Positions 9,263 to 17,641 of a stretch of 64,000 nucleotides of DNA are shown here, piece by piece; positions within the stretch are counted from its first letter, which is position 1, and each line of letters begins with the position of its first letter. The position numbers and the translations under genes were made by a program. Below the pieces are notes generated by a model. That model was not told the origin of the DNA, ran no database searches, and saw only the letters and a program-made list of their open reading frames with translations. This stretch comes from CAYSRJ01 sp964521865 (GTDB taxonomy: Bacteria; Spirochaetota; B62-G9; DRHN01), in NCBI GenBank assembly GCA_964521865.1, contig CAZFTJ010000012.1, positions 68,820 through 132,819 on the forward strand. Direction: 5' to 3'.

Positions 9263-10327
9263 TCATGTTCCCCCGGTATACTCACCCGTCAAATCCGGTA
9301 TCGTAACTATATCCCGCTCGATATCGATATCCCCGTAGATCATGGCGACCGTAAAATTGCCGGGATTGTGTATCTGTACGTATCTCCCCTCGGCACGCAG
9401 ATTGTACAGCCCCTGCACCGGCCTGTGCCCGCCGAAGTAGTACGCACGCTCCGCATTCTCCCTGAAGAAATATTCCAGCATGTCCCGGACGCTCCCCTGT
9501 TCGGCCGCATCGTTTGACGTCCAGGTAAGACCCTCAACAACGTCCGGCCTCTTCCGGTACCCGATAATATCCGACCTGCAGAAAAACCCGGCGGGTTCCG
9601 CATGGCTGACGAGGAAGTTGTTCCCGACGGCAAGAAGCGGCAATTCCTTTTCAAAATTGCCGAACGATTCCAAAAAGTCACTCCCGTAGAACTTCAGAAC
9701 CCAGTCGCGCACCATGGCGCCCTCATACGCGTACTTTCTGAACGCGTGGTTTCCTCCCCCCTCTTCGTTGCATATATTCTCATGATTGCCCTTCAGGAAA
9801 TGAAAGAGCCCCCCAAAGACGGATTTCACCTCCATGACCATCTCCATGACTCCTAGGCTTTCCGCCATCTCCTCATCCATGCACCGGTGTCGTCTGTATC
9901 TGCCGGAGAACTCCCTGTATGCGCATTGCCACCTCGGGGCCGCCCTTCCCTCGGCATGAAATCCGTCTCCCACGCATACAACCTGCAACCTGTTTTGGGC
10001 CAGCATCCGGACGACGCTTTTACCGCTTTCCGGCTCCCACAGCATCAGATTGAGGAAAAAATCCTTTCTCGCGTGGAGATCCGGCACCACGATGGTCGGC
10101 ACATCCTGCCGCAGAACGAGCAGTCCGCCGGGCAGCCCCTCCCCGTCACGAGGCCGCACCCTTTCATCCTCATTGACGAGCACATACTGTACCCTGTCCA
10201 GAAGCTCGAGGTAGTTTTCACGGTCTAACCCTGTACCTCTTTTGAAAATCCGAACGAGTGTTTCTTTCAGGTCGTCGATTGGGCTCGCCCTCCCCTGTTC
10301 GCGTGCTTGCAGCACACCTTCCTCCAT
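9263..10327 (-). CDS. Calcineurin-like (PPP-type) metallophosphoesterase
   Basis: 354 residues. The metal-binding blocks of the family appear in order: PDLHAR near residue 87 (DxH), VCVGDGFHAEGR near 115 (GDxxxxx), FLKGNHEN near 178 (GNHE) and VSHAEPAGFF near 262. A GGHRP motif near 310 supplies the last histidine. This layout matches PPP/metallophosphatase enzymes that dephosphorylate Ser/Thr proteins or small phosphoesters. It is placed directly before the kinase, with a one-base gap, so it is probably the partner phosphatase; this replaces the PP2C enzymes more often found with such kinases. The first ATG has no strong ribosome site, so the exact start is uncertain. Other possible substrates are nucleotides. 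Confidence 0.85.
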   Translation of the reverse strand: MEEGVLQAREQGRASPIDDLKETLVRIFKRGTGLDRENYLELLDRVQYVLVNEDERVRPRDGEGLPGGLLVLRQDVPTIVVPDLHARKDFFLNLMLWEPESGKSVVRMLAQNRLQVVCVGDGFHAEGRAAPRWQCAYREFSGRYRRHRCMDEEMAESLGVMEMVMEVKSVFGGLFHFLKGNHENICNEEGGGNHAFRKYAYEGAMVRDWVLKFYGSDFLESFGNFEKELPLLAVGNNFLVSHAEPAGFFCRSDIIGYRKRPDVVEGLTWTSNDAAEQGSVRDMLEYFFRENAERAYYFGGHRPVQGLYNLRAEGRYVQIHNPGNFTVAMIYGDIDIERDIVTIPDLTGEYTGGT

Positions 10328-10403
10328 ATCACGATATCCGGATTTCAGAATATCTCATGTGCATCGGAAGAATTTCTTTTTTCCGTCGGTACCCTGCTTT
10401 TTC

Positions 10404-10937
10404 TCAGCGATCGGACACTATCGTCTTGTTGACCCTGGTAAATTCCTCCTGAAGAAGCAGGGTTACCTCGTTGATTTTTTCTTCCTGCTCCTCGATCGAG
10501 GGGTTTCCCGACAGAACCGCAATCTTGAAAATCGGTGATGTTTTTTTCACCGGCCCCGGCTCGAACTGAATCGGCCTGCCTGTTTCCAGGTCTTCCGCCA
10601 GCCTGGATTCTTCCTTTCCGGCAATATCGGGCACGTCTGTCCTGAGCCCGATACTCGCGTACTGCGCCATTCTGACCTCCTTCACAATCGGGCCGATTCT
10701 GACGAGAGACCCTGAATAGGTCATTGCAAGCACCCCCCTCGTATCGTCGCGAGCAAAGGTATCGACTTCCTCCATACCGAATTTCTCGATGGTCTCCTCA
10801 AAAATCCGCTTTTTATCGATCCAGCATCGTGCAAGCGATTCACCGGTTTCATAATTATCCGGCAGGCCTGACGATTTAATGACCGCAGCGATATGCTCCC
10901 GAATATACCCGGGCAGCTGTTCCAGATAGGATCCCAT
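10404..10937 (-). CDS. Conserved-looking hypothetical protein upstream of the phosphatase
   Basis: 177 residues, soluble and acidic, with no motif that I recognise. GGGAGATAGAAT precedes the ATG at 10937, so it is very likely translated. The C-terminal third (SPIFKIAVLSGNPSIEEQEEKI onwards) is predicted helical, with a coiled-coil-like run of glutamates and lysines; a TFARDDTRGVLAMTYSGSL strand-rich part lies near residue 60. Its position between the FHA gene and the phosphatase/kinase pair, on the same strand, suggests a role in that signalling block, but no activity can be assigned. Confidence 0.6.
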   Translation of the reverse strand: MGSYLEQLPGYIREHIAAVIKSSGLPDNYETGESLARCWIDKKRIFEETIEKFGMEEVDTFARDDTRGVLAMTYSGSLVRIGPIVKEVRMAQYASIGLRTDVPDIAGKEESRLAEDLETGRPIQFEPGPVKKTSPIFKIAVLSGNPSIEEQEEKINEVTLLLQEEFTRVNKTIVSDR

Positions 10938-11066
10938 ATTCTATCTCCCTGCAAAAAAATTTTTACGCGGTAGTACGTTCATTCCTCTGTAAATATAGCG
11001 CAGCGGGATGCGTGTTTCACGATGCAGCAGGCGGGAATTCGAGCTCCGGTGAAAACAGGGCAGAAG

Positions 11067-11411
11067 CTACAGTATTTCGAGCTTTGTTTTTCCCACCATT
11101 ATCACGTCTCCGCTTTTGATCTCGACACGCTCGCACTTCGGAATGGGGTTGTTGTTCAGATAGGTACCGTTGGTACTGCCCTTGTCCATGAGGTAGTATA
11201 CGCCGTCCTCATTCTCGATGAGCGCATGCCTGCGGGAAACGAGAGGATCATCATTAATGACGACACTGTTTTTTTCGTCCCTTCCTATCGAGATCATTCT
11301 CGAAATATTAATCGATTGATCCCTGAATCTGAGCTTCATGTACACGGTTTTCAGACTCTTTGCGACCTTTTTCCCCTTTTCGCCTCGTTTGTAAATTGTC
11401 TCATCTGCCAT
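11067..11411 (-). CDS. FHA domain protein with canonical phosphothreonine-binding residues
   Basis: 114 residues, nearly all FHA domain. The key residues are intact: SIGRDEKNSVVIND (GR loop), SRRHALIE (SxxH) and KGSTNGTYLNN (NG). A basic N-terminal stretch (KRGEKGKKVAKSLKTVYM) precedes it. AGGAGAGTCCGG lies before the ATG at 11411. In contrast to the two membrane FHA proteins downstream, this one should bind phosphothreonine. It is the most likely reader of the kinase encoded 2 kb away. It is small enough to act as an adaptor. Confidence 0.9.
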   Translation of the reverse strand: MADETIYKRGEKGKKVAKSLKTVYMKLRFRDQSINISRMISIGRDEKNSVVINDDPLVSRRHALIENEDGVYYLMDKGSTNGTYLNNNPIPKCERVEIKSGDVIMVGKTKLEIL

Positions 11412-11584
11412 CCGGACTCTCCTCTATAAAGCTTCAGCGCTGCGGCCCGACGAAAAAAATGACGCTATCAAACGCGCTGTCTTTTTTAAAGATTTTTGTA
11501 TTTTATCGTCGCGTTCAGTTTTAACATACAGCAGAATTCAATCATTTTCAAGCGGCAGCTGCATCAATTCGGCGGAATCGGATC

Positions 11585-13000
11585 CTATTCGATATACCCG
11601 ACAGCCTTCTTCCCATCCTCGAAGTCATCGAAAACACCGGCTGCGACGGCTCCCGTTACAGCTGCGCCGATCGCCGCTTCCTCCTCGTTCAGCGGAATTA
11701 AAATTTTGTAACCGAATATCTCGGACGCGATATTTCTCAACGGTCTGTTTTTACGCATCCCGTTTCCGCTACCGACAACGCGCTCGATACGCGTTAAGGC
11801 ATCCTCGTCCATCATATCATGGAGCACCTCGATAATGCCCTTGAGGGTTGCACGGATGAGGTTTGAGGGCGTGAAATTCGTAAGGCTCAGCCCTTCCACG
11901 GCTCCCCGCGCCATCGGGTCGCTCCGCCTGCCGCCGAAAACCGCGCGCACTCCCATGCCGCCGGTACCGGAGCCTTGTTCAGCCAGACAGGACATCCGCT
12001 CCCAGAGGCCGTCGAATTCCCGAACATCAAAAAGCTCTTCTCCCGCCAGTTTGAAAAACTCGTATAAAACGGTGTATGCCGCTCCTCCGGCAAGCGCATT
12101 CCCCGCAACCAGAAGGCCGTTTTCTACAAAGGGGCGCACCACGACATCGTATCCGTCGATTATGCAGTTTTGCCGCACCTCATCGAAACTCCGGACGGCA
12201 TAGGATATCTGCGATGCGGTGCCGACATTGATCAGAAGGGTTGTATAAAACTCCCGTACGCTCCCGATAAAGCTCGCCTGGTTGTCCCCGAGAGCTGTGG
12301 ATACCGGAACGCGGCCGTTTCTCATCAGTTTCAAAAGACCCGCCTCCTCGACAGCACCCAAGCGACTTGCGGTGGGGACGATCCGAGGGAGGCATCCTGG
12401 ATCGATACCGAGACCTTCGAGATAGGGGCAGTCCCAATTGTGCGAAACGGAGTCGTAACAGCCCAGGCTGTCGGCAAAGGTAGAGTCGATGACGGCTTCT
12501 CTTCGGCCGGTCATGATCATCCCGAAATAGTCCGGGAGCGTGCAGATGCATTTCATGCCGCGGACGCTGCTCTCCCGAAACCAGTCGTACAGGGTTACGA
12601 CCCCGTAGCCGGTTGCTATGGGCCGTGTACCCGCCCTTTCCTCCATCTGTTCGAGCAGTGTCTTCCCGTCTTTTCCCCTGTGTTCCCCACGTTCATCCTG
12701 CCATGTCACGAAATTGGTGACCGGTCGGCCGACGGCGTCCAGGCCAAGTATCCCGTGCATCTGCCCCGTAAGTCCTGCAGAAACGACGTTCACCTCCCGG
12801 CCTGCCAGAAGCTCATCCATGCAGGCGGAAAACGCAGCGCGTATCTTCCGGAGGTCCTGCTCCCTTTTATACGTATCTTCAAGCGCACAATACGCCTCAG
12901 TGGATCGCGAGCTCGATCCAACCAGCATGCCGTCCGAAGGATCGACGAGCACGGTTGCGATTTTGGAAGTCCCGAAATCAATACCGAGTATCACATCCAT
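11585..13000 (-). CDS. FGGY family carbohydrate kinase
   Basis: 471 residues. The N-terminus GIDFGTSKIATVLVD is the phosphate-1 loop of the FGGY/hexokinase-actin fold; GQMHGILGLD near residue 75 and the VTWQDER segment resemble the xylulokinase/sedoheptulokinase side of the family. A C-terminal GSGNGMRKNRPLRNIASEIF block contains the adenosine-binding loop. It phosphorylates a sugar or polyol with ATP in the cytoplasm; the substrate cannot be chosen from sequence. The GGGGGATATCG site gives a clear start at 13000. No transporter or isomerase gene lies beside it, which is unusual for the family. Confidence 0.88.
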   Translation of the reverse strand: MDVILGIDFGTSKIATVLVDPSDGMLVGSSSRSTEAYCALEDTYKREQDLRKIRAAFSACMDELLAGREVNVVSAGLTGQMHGILGLDAVGRPVTNFVTWQDERGEHRGKDGKTLLEQMEERAGTRPIATGYGVVTLYDWFRESSVRGMKCICTLPDYFGMIMTGRREAVIDSTFADSLGCYDSVSHNWDCPYLEGLGIDPGCLPRIVPTASRLGAVEEAGLLKLMRNGRVPVSTALGDNQASFIGSVREFYTTLLINVGTASQISYAVRSFDEVRQNCIIDGYDVVVRPFVENGLLVAGNALAGGAAYTVLYEFFKLAGEELFDVREFDGLWERMSCLAEQGSGTGGMGVRAVFGGRRSDPMARGAVEGLSLTNFTPSNLIRATLKGIIEVLHDMMDEDALTRIERVVGSGNGMRKNRPLRNIASEIFGYKILIPLNEEEAAIGAAVTGAVAAGVFDDFEDGKKAVGYIE

Positions 13001-13440
13001 CGATATCCCCCCTGATTTTTATTCGTTTTTTCATTAACAAATCTGTGATCGGACCATCCGCCTTTTTTAAAGAAAACCACTGCTTGTACGTTACTCCACC
13101 GTAGTTTACACGTTTATACACCTGTATTATTGTTTTATCCATTAAAATTCCCGCATTCCATGACAAAGAAAGCCTGTATTCTGTACTCGACCGGCTGTCG
13201 TATGTTACAATTGCCTGCACATACATACTAGATGCAGCTGAAATGAATTTCGAATAGAAGAAGGCGTCTGTAAAGTTAAAAGTGTTTGTTTTCACAACAA
13301 TACATTTTAAATTTTAAATCACGGGGTAAAAAAATCTCTGATCGCCGGTTTAACGCAGTCCGATCTATAAGCAGATTCCAATGCATACTTCTGCCGGAGA
13401 ACAGAAGAGACAATCGACAAAGGTCTTAAAGGAATCCTGT
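13001..13440. other. Spacer without a secure gene
   Basis: About 440 bases between the divergent sugar kinase and the TolB-like gene. A 105-codon frame on the minus strand (12978-13295) starts with GTG, has no ribosome binding site, overlaps the kinase start and shows no family features, so I do not call it. The part around 13290-13335 is A+T-rich and could hold promoters for either gene, but I see no good -35/-10 pair. Confidence 0.4.
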
Positions 13441-14577
13441 ATGAATATTAGGATGAACCGCACAGATAAGGTTTTTCTTCTGCTATTTTTATGCATATCG
13501 ATATTCTTTTCTCCTTTTACTTCCTTTGTATCGGTAAAAGACATGTATGCCGCGGGCTCGAAGGGGTTAGAGCTGTATTTTGCTTCAAAAAGAGACGGCT
13601 ATTACGGCCTGTACAGAAACAACCTGAAAACCACCGAGACACTCTATTCAAGCAGAGAGATACTCCAAAAATTTCCGAACATGGCGAAATTCCAGATGGC
13701 CTACGATATCTCGCCCGACGGCAGGTTTCTCGTATTTCATACGATGAGCGCCACAGGAAATATGGACATATTTCTGCTGAACCTCGAAACCGGTGAGCTG
13801 CAGAACCTCACCCGCGACTCCCGCACGAATTCATTGCCTGTATTCAGCCACAGCGGCGGGCGGATCGCCTACCTGTCCCATGAAAGAGGCGGCAGGCATT
13901 ACGAAAACATCTTTCTCGTCTCGCGGGACGGCACAACGAAAAAACGCCTGACCGCCGACCTCTTCGAAATCGTATCCCTTGAATTTTCACCGGACGACCG
14001 GGAAATCCTCTTTGTGAAATACCTGCCCTATCATTCCGCCGTTTCCCTGCTCGATATCGAAACAGGCACAGTAAAAAATCTGACCTCATTCGCCTTTGCC
14101 AATCGGTCGCCTTCGTTCAATTCGGACGGAAGTAAAATCGTGTATGCGTCGGATGAGAACGGCACATTCGACATATGGATAATGGACAGGGACGGCTCAC
14201 ATAAACGCGTACTCTACGAAAGCCCGGGTTTCGAGTACAATCCACGGTTTACCCATGACGATCGCAGGGTCATTTTTGTCTCGGATTTCATCGTGGACAA
14301 ACCGAGGGGTAAAACAGGCACCTCGGTGTTTTCAATCGATCTCGCGAGCAACGAATTGAACGATCTCCTGCCGGGCAAGTTTCTGAGAAGAGATTTTTTC
14401 TGCTTCAACCCTCATCTTCTCGATAACGACGCTCTTCTCTACTTCGAAGGTAAGGAGTATAAAGAGAAAAGGGAAACCTTTTACACCGTGTATCTGGAAA
14501 ATCTGAAAACCGGCCGCGTAAAGAGGCTTATAAAAGCGCAAGCTGATAATACGGAACCCAATATTGTGATTGAGTAA
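13441..14577 (+). CDS. TolB-like beta-propeller (WD40-like/PD40) exported protein
   Basis: 378 residues. A signal peptide covers about residues 1-35 (KVFLLLFLCISIFFSPFTSF core). The mature part is built of repeated PD40-type units. Examples are YDISPDGRFLVFHT, PVFSHSGGRIAYLSHE, LEFSPDDREILFVKY, PSFNSDGSKIVYASDENG and PRFTHDDRRVIFVSD, about five to six blades. Such proteins act in the periplasm as binding propellers; TolB proper also has an N-terminal domain, which is absent here. The ATG at 13441 was preferred because AAAGGA lies seven bases upstream and the signal peptide then starts properly. An in-frame ATG at 13381 would add 20 unlikely residues. There is no tol/pal gene nearby. Confidence 0.82.
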   Translation: MNIRMNRTDKVFLLLFLCISIFFSPFTSFVSVKDMYAAGSKGLELYFASKRDGYYGLYRNNLKTTETLYSSREILQKFPNMAKFQMAYDISPDGRFLVFHTMSATGNMDIFLLNLETGELQNLTRDSRTNSLPVFSHSGGRIAYLSHERGGRHYENIFLVSRDGTTKKRLTADLFEIVSLEFSPDDREILFVKYLPYHSAVSLLDIETGTVKNLTSFAFANRSPSFNSDGSKIVYASDENGTFDIWIMDRDGSHKRVLYESPGFEYNPRFTHDDRRVIFVSDFIVDKPRGKTGTSVFSIDLASNELNDLLPGKFLRRDFFCFNPHLLDNDALLYFEGKEYKEKRETFYTVYLENLKTGRVKRLIKAQADNTEPNIVIE

Positions 14578-14712
14578 CAGTACTGCCGTATACTGCGTGC
14601 CTGTTTTACATTATAAAAACTCAATTCCCCTTATTTATTTCTGCGGCGTCGGCGACCTCGGTATTCCGGCAGTTCTGCGAAAGGCTTCTCTCGAATATTC
14701 CTGAATATTCGG

Positions 14713-14742
14713 TTGCTCCTTTCTGCTTCGCCGTAGTATAGT
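14713..14742 (+). promoter_or_regulatory. Promoter very close to the MFS start codon
   Basis: TTGCTC (14713-14718) and TATAGT (14737-14742) are 18 bases apart. Transcription would begin near 14749, only about four bases before the ATG at 14753, and no Shine-Dalgarno sequence is seen. The MFS message may therefore be leaderless. Confidence 0.45.
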
Positions 14743-14752
14743 GTAATCTCAA

Positions 14753-16036
14753 ATGGAAAAAAAGCTTTTTACAGAACGACCGCATGGCAGTCAATCTCAT
14801 CGGATCCACTATTCATGGATTGTTCTGGCGGTCGGCGTATTCATGATAGTCGGGTCCCTGGGGCTCGCTCGCTTCGGCTACACCCTGCTCCTCCCCGATA
14901 TGCAGGCCTCGTTGCGCCTGGACAATACGGGGGCAGGGGGGCTCGCGACCGCCAATCTCATCGGATATCTGCTGCTCGCTCTTGTCGGGGGAGCGCTCTC
15001 AACCCGGTACGGGGCGCGCACGGTCATCTCCATCGGAATGCTGCTCGTCGGCGGCGGAATGGTTTTTACCGGGCTTTCCGGATCGTACTGGCAGGTTCTT
15101 ATGTGGCGTGCCGTAACCGGCATTGGAAGCGGAGCGAGCAACGTACCTGTTATGGGACTGCTCTCCTCATGGTTCGGCCCGCATCTGTGCGGACTTGCCA
15201 CCGGCATAGCGGTTTCGGGAACGAGCATTGCGCTCATAGTAACAGGCCCGGTCGTGCCGCGCATACTCGCGGCATTTCCCGAGAACGGGTGGCGAATAAC
15301 GTGGTATCTATTCGGCGGGTTTTCTCTGCTTTTAGCCGGACTCGGTGCGGTTTTTCTTCGAAACAGGCCCCAGGAGCGTCGGCTCGGCCGCCTGGGAGAA
15401 ATGCAAGAAAGTGAAAATATCCGCATCGACAAAACCCTCGCATATGAAAAGCTCCAGTGGCGGCTCGTATACCTGAGCCCGGGCGTGTGGCATCTGGGTG
15501 CACTGTATTTCGCTTTTGGATTCTCATACATAATATACGCAACTTTCTTTTTCCGGTATCTGGTGGGTGAAGTCGGCTTCTCGTCGATTGCAGCCGGCAA
15601 CCTGTACATGGTAATGGGGTGGTTCAGCATGGTGTGCGGCCTCATATGGGGCACTCTATCCGACCATATCGGCAGGAGAACGGCGCTCATACTCGTATTT
15701 GAAATTCAGGCTGCTGCTTTCGGGCTGTTTGCACTCTGGCCGAAGCCTGCAGGCCTTTTCATTTCAGCCGTTTTTTTCGGGCTGACCGCCTGGAGCATAC
15801 CGGCGATCATGGCGGCCACCTGCGGAGATGTCGTCGGACACCGTCTGGCGCCGGCGGCCCTCGGCTTTGTAACGCTCTTCATGGGGATCGGTCAGGCCAC
15901 GGGCCCGAGCATTGCAGGGATCATTGCGGACAAAACCGGTTCTTTCACATCCGCCTTTCTTCTCGCTTCTGCCCTCGCCTTCATCGGTGGTGCAGGCTCT
16001 TCCCTTCTCGGATCATCCGCTTATGAAAACGGATAA
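14753..16036 (+). CDS. Major facilitator superfamily transporter
   Basis: 427 residues with about 12 hydrophobic helices. The loop 2-3 region reads GGALSTRYGARTVISIGMLL (a loose version of the MFS G-x-x-x-D/R-R motif). The symmetrical loop 8-9 reads WGTLSDHIGRRTALIL, a good MFS motif A. A long central loop with RPQERRLGRLGEMQESENIRIDK separates the halves. The opening ARFGYTLLLPDMQASLRL resembles the YbfB/oxalate-formate-like side of the family. Substrate unknown. It is a single gene with its own promoter; the MttB-like methyltransferase converges from the other side, so import of a methylated amine is possible but unproven. Confidence 0.9.
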   Translation: MEKKLFTERPHGSQSHRIHYSWIVLAVGVFMIVGSLGLARFGYTLLLPDMQASLRLDNTGAGGLATANLIGYLLLALVGGALSTRYGARTVISIGMLLVGGGMVFTGLSGSYWQVLMWRAVTGIGSGASNVPVMGLLSSWFGPHLCGLATGIAVSGTSIALIVTGPVVPRILAAFPENGWRITWYLFGGFSLLLAGLGAVFLRNRPQERRLGRLGEMQESENIRIDKTLAYEKLQWRLVYLSPGVWHLGALYFAFGFSYIIYATFFFRYLVGEVGFSSIAAGNLYMVMGWFSMVCGLIWGTLSDHIGRRTALILVFEIQAAAFGLFALWPKPAGLFISAVFFGLTAWSIPAIMAATCGDVVGHRLAPAALGFVTLFMGIGQATGPSIAGIIADKTGSFTSAFLLASALAFIGGAGSSLLGSSAYENG

Positions 16037-16060
16037 CCGTTAAGCAATTTTTTCTCATTC

Positions 16061-17494
16061 CTATTTCGATATTGATTTTTCAAAGGACTCGATGACCGCG
16101 CCGATTTCTCTGCGCTGCGGCCCGGATAGCCCTTCTACCGAGTGGTTCTGCACTATCCACTCCGCTTTGTCGTGCGCCTTTTCCACAACATCCTTCATAC
16201 CTCTTTTGGCCCAGTTTTCGAAGATTTCCCGTGTCGAGAGCATCGGTTCCCAGTGGCTCCCGAGATGCCGCAGTGTGTGCTCCTCACCGAGATACTCCCC
16301 TTTTGGCCCGACCTTTTCAATGACGTCGAGCGCGAGCGTATCGTCATCGACGCGAATGCCGCCTGAAAGCCGCTTTACATACGAAAACATCTCGTTGTCC
16401 AGCACGAGCTGTTCCATACTCACCGTAAGTCCGGTGCTGAACATACCGCCGTTTACGATGAGATCGGCACGACCGAGGAAGGCTCCCCATGTCGTTGCAC
16501 ACTTTTCCCACGAAAGCTGTTCATCCATCACATGGGCGTCGGTGTCCGGAGCGATGGTATGATACGGGATGCGGTAGTAGTCGGCAAGCTGGGCGCCCGC
16601 TATCCTCATCAGTACGGTTTCCGGAGATCCTATCAGCACGTTTGCCTGCCTCATGTCGAAGGTGGACCAGGCGCTTCCGTATATAACCGGGGAACCGGGA
16701 GCTATGAGCTGGCTGAGCACAACACCGGACAGTGTTTCTGCGTTGTGCACCGTGATATGCCCCGCCATCGTGTACGGCGCACTCACCCCGGCAAACGGCT
16801 GAGGAAGAAGACAGAGGGGCAATCCTTCACGCACGGTGGCGACGAGCGCCTCTCCCGCCCCTTTTTCCCAGGTAAGCGGAGACATGGGCGAAAGCTGACA
16901 GATGAGAAAAGGCGTGTTTTTTACATGCGCCGTGTCAGCTGCGATGTATGCAATCGAAAAGATAGATTCGGCCACTTCTGCTCTCTCCGGTGAAAAAAAG
17001 ACGGGCTTGTAGGTGCTGCCGAGCACTGCATCGGCCGCATGGATGAGCGAGGCCTCGGGCTGAACATCCTGCGGCATGGCCTCGATACCGACAATATCGA
17101 TATCCGGAAGGTAGTCGGAGACGAGGGCGAATCGTGCCACATCGTCTTTGGCGGCATTTCTCCTCTCCGCGCTCCCGTAATCGAGCACGTAGATTGCGTT
17201 GTGCCCGCTCGCGGTGTAGCTTTTCCCCGTGCCGAGCTCGGCGCAGAGGGCCTGTTTCCGATTGAAGAGCCGTATCCTCCCCGGCACCCCGGAAAGACTT
17301 TTTTCGACAATTTCGACAGGAAATTTCACCACCCGATTTTTCACATCGACCTTCATGCCGGAGTCGGCGCATATCTCAAGCACTTCGTCACTATGCATTA
17401 AAATTCCGGTTTCAGCAAGAATCTTCAGGGAATTTTCATGTATCCTCAGGATTTCCTCTTCACTTAAAAGCTTCAATCGCTCTATTTTTTCCAT
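16061..17494 (-). CDS. MttB-family (trimethylamine methyltransferase-like) protein without pyrrolysine
   Basis: 477 residues. N-terminal LLSEEEILRIHENSLKILAE and the following GMKVDV...VKFPVEIVEKSLSG blocks are typical of the MttB superfamily, which moves a methyl group from a quaternary or tertiary amine to a corrinoid protein. The frame is open from start to stop with no in-frame amber codon, so this is a non-pyrrolysine member, like the glycine betaine methyltransferases. Blocks such as CLLPQPFAGVSAPYTMAGHI and GSPVIYGSAWSTFDMR form the TIM-barrel core. No corrinoid protein or reactivase gene is nearby, which makes the partner unclear. The substrate is unknown. Confidence 0.85.
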   Translation of the reverse strand: MEKIERLKLLSEEEILRIHENSLKILAETGILMHSDEVLEICADSGMKVDVKNRVVKFPVEIVEKSLSGVPGRIRLFNRKQALCAELGTGKSYTASGHNAIYVLDYGSAERRNAAKDDVARFALVSDYLPDIDIVGIEAMPQDVQPEASLIHAADAVLGSTYKPVFFSPERAEVAESIFSIAYIAADTAHVKNTPFLICQLSPMSPLTWEKGAGEALVATVREGLPLCLLPQPFAGVSAPYTMAGHITVHNAETLSGVVLSQLIAPGSPVIYGSAWSTFDMRQANVLIGSPETVLMRIAGAQLADYYRIPYHTIAPDTDAHVMDEQLSWEKCATTWGAFLGRADLIVNGGMFSTGLTVSMEQLVLDNEMFSYVKRLSGGIRVDDDTLALDVIEKVGPKGEYLGEEHTLRHLGSHWEPMLSTREIFENWAKRGMKDVVEKAHDKAEWIVQNHSVEGLSGPQRREIGAVIESFEKSISK

Positions 17495-17539
17495 TCCGCT
17501 TCACCGTTTCCGTCGTCGAAAAAATTCATTCTATGCTGC

Positions 17540-17556
17540 CCGGATGCTTTGCGTTT
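17540..17556. repeat. Degenerate copy of hairpin repeat family A
   Basis: CCGGATGC-TTT-GCG followed by TTTC. The left arm matches the family seen at 19503, 21617 and 34568, but the right arm has decayed. It sits between the MttB-like gene and the histidine kinase. Confidence 0.4.
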
Positions 17557-17641
17557 CTAGAATGCCGCCGGTGCATACACGAGCAACATAAACGCCGAAG
17601 CCCTCGTATTTGCGCAGGGAATCTGCACCCCATCGACGGCA

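Noticed and set aside
12978..13295. 105-codon minus-strand frame overlapping the sugar kinase start
   Set aside because: GTG start, no ribosome binding site, overlap with a well-supported gene, no family features.
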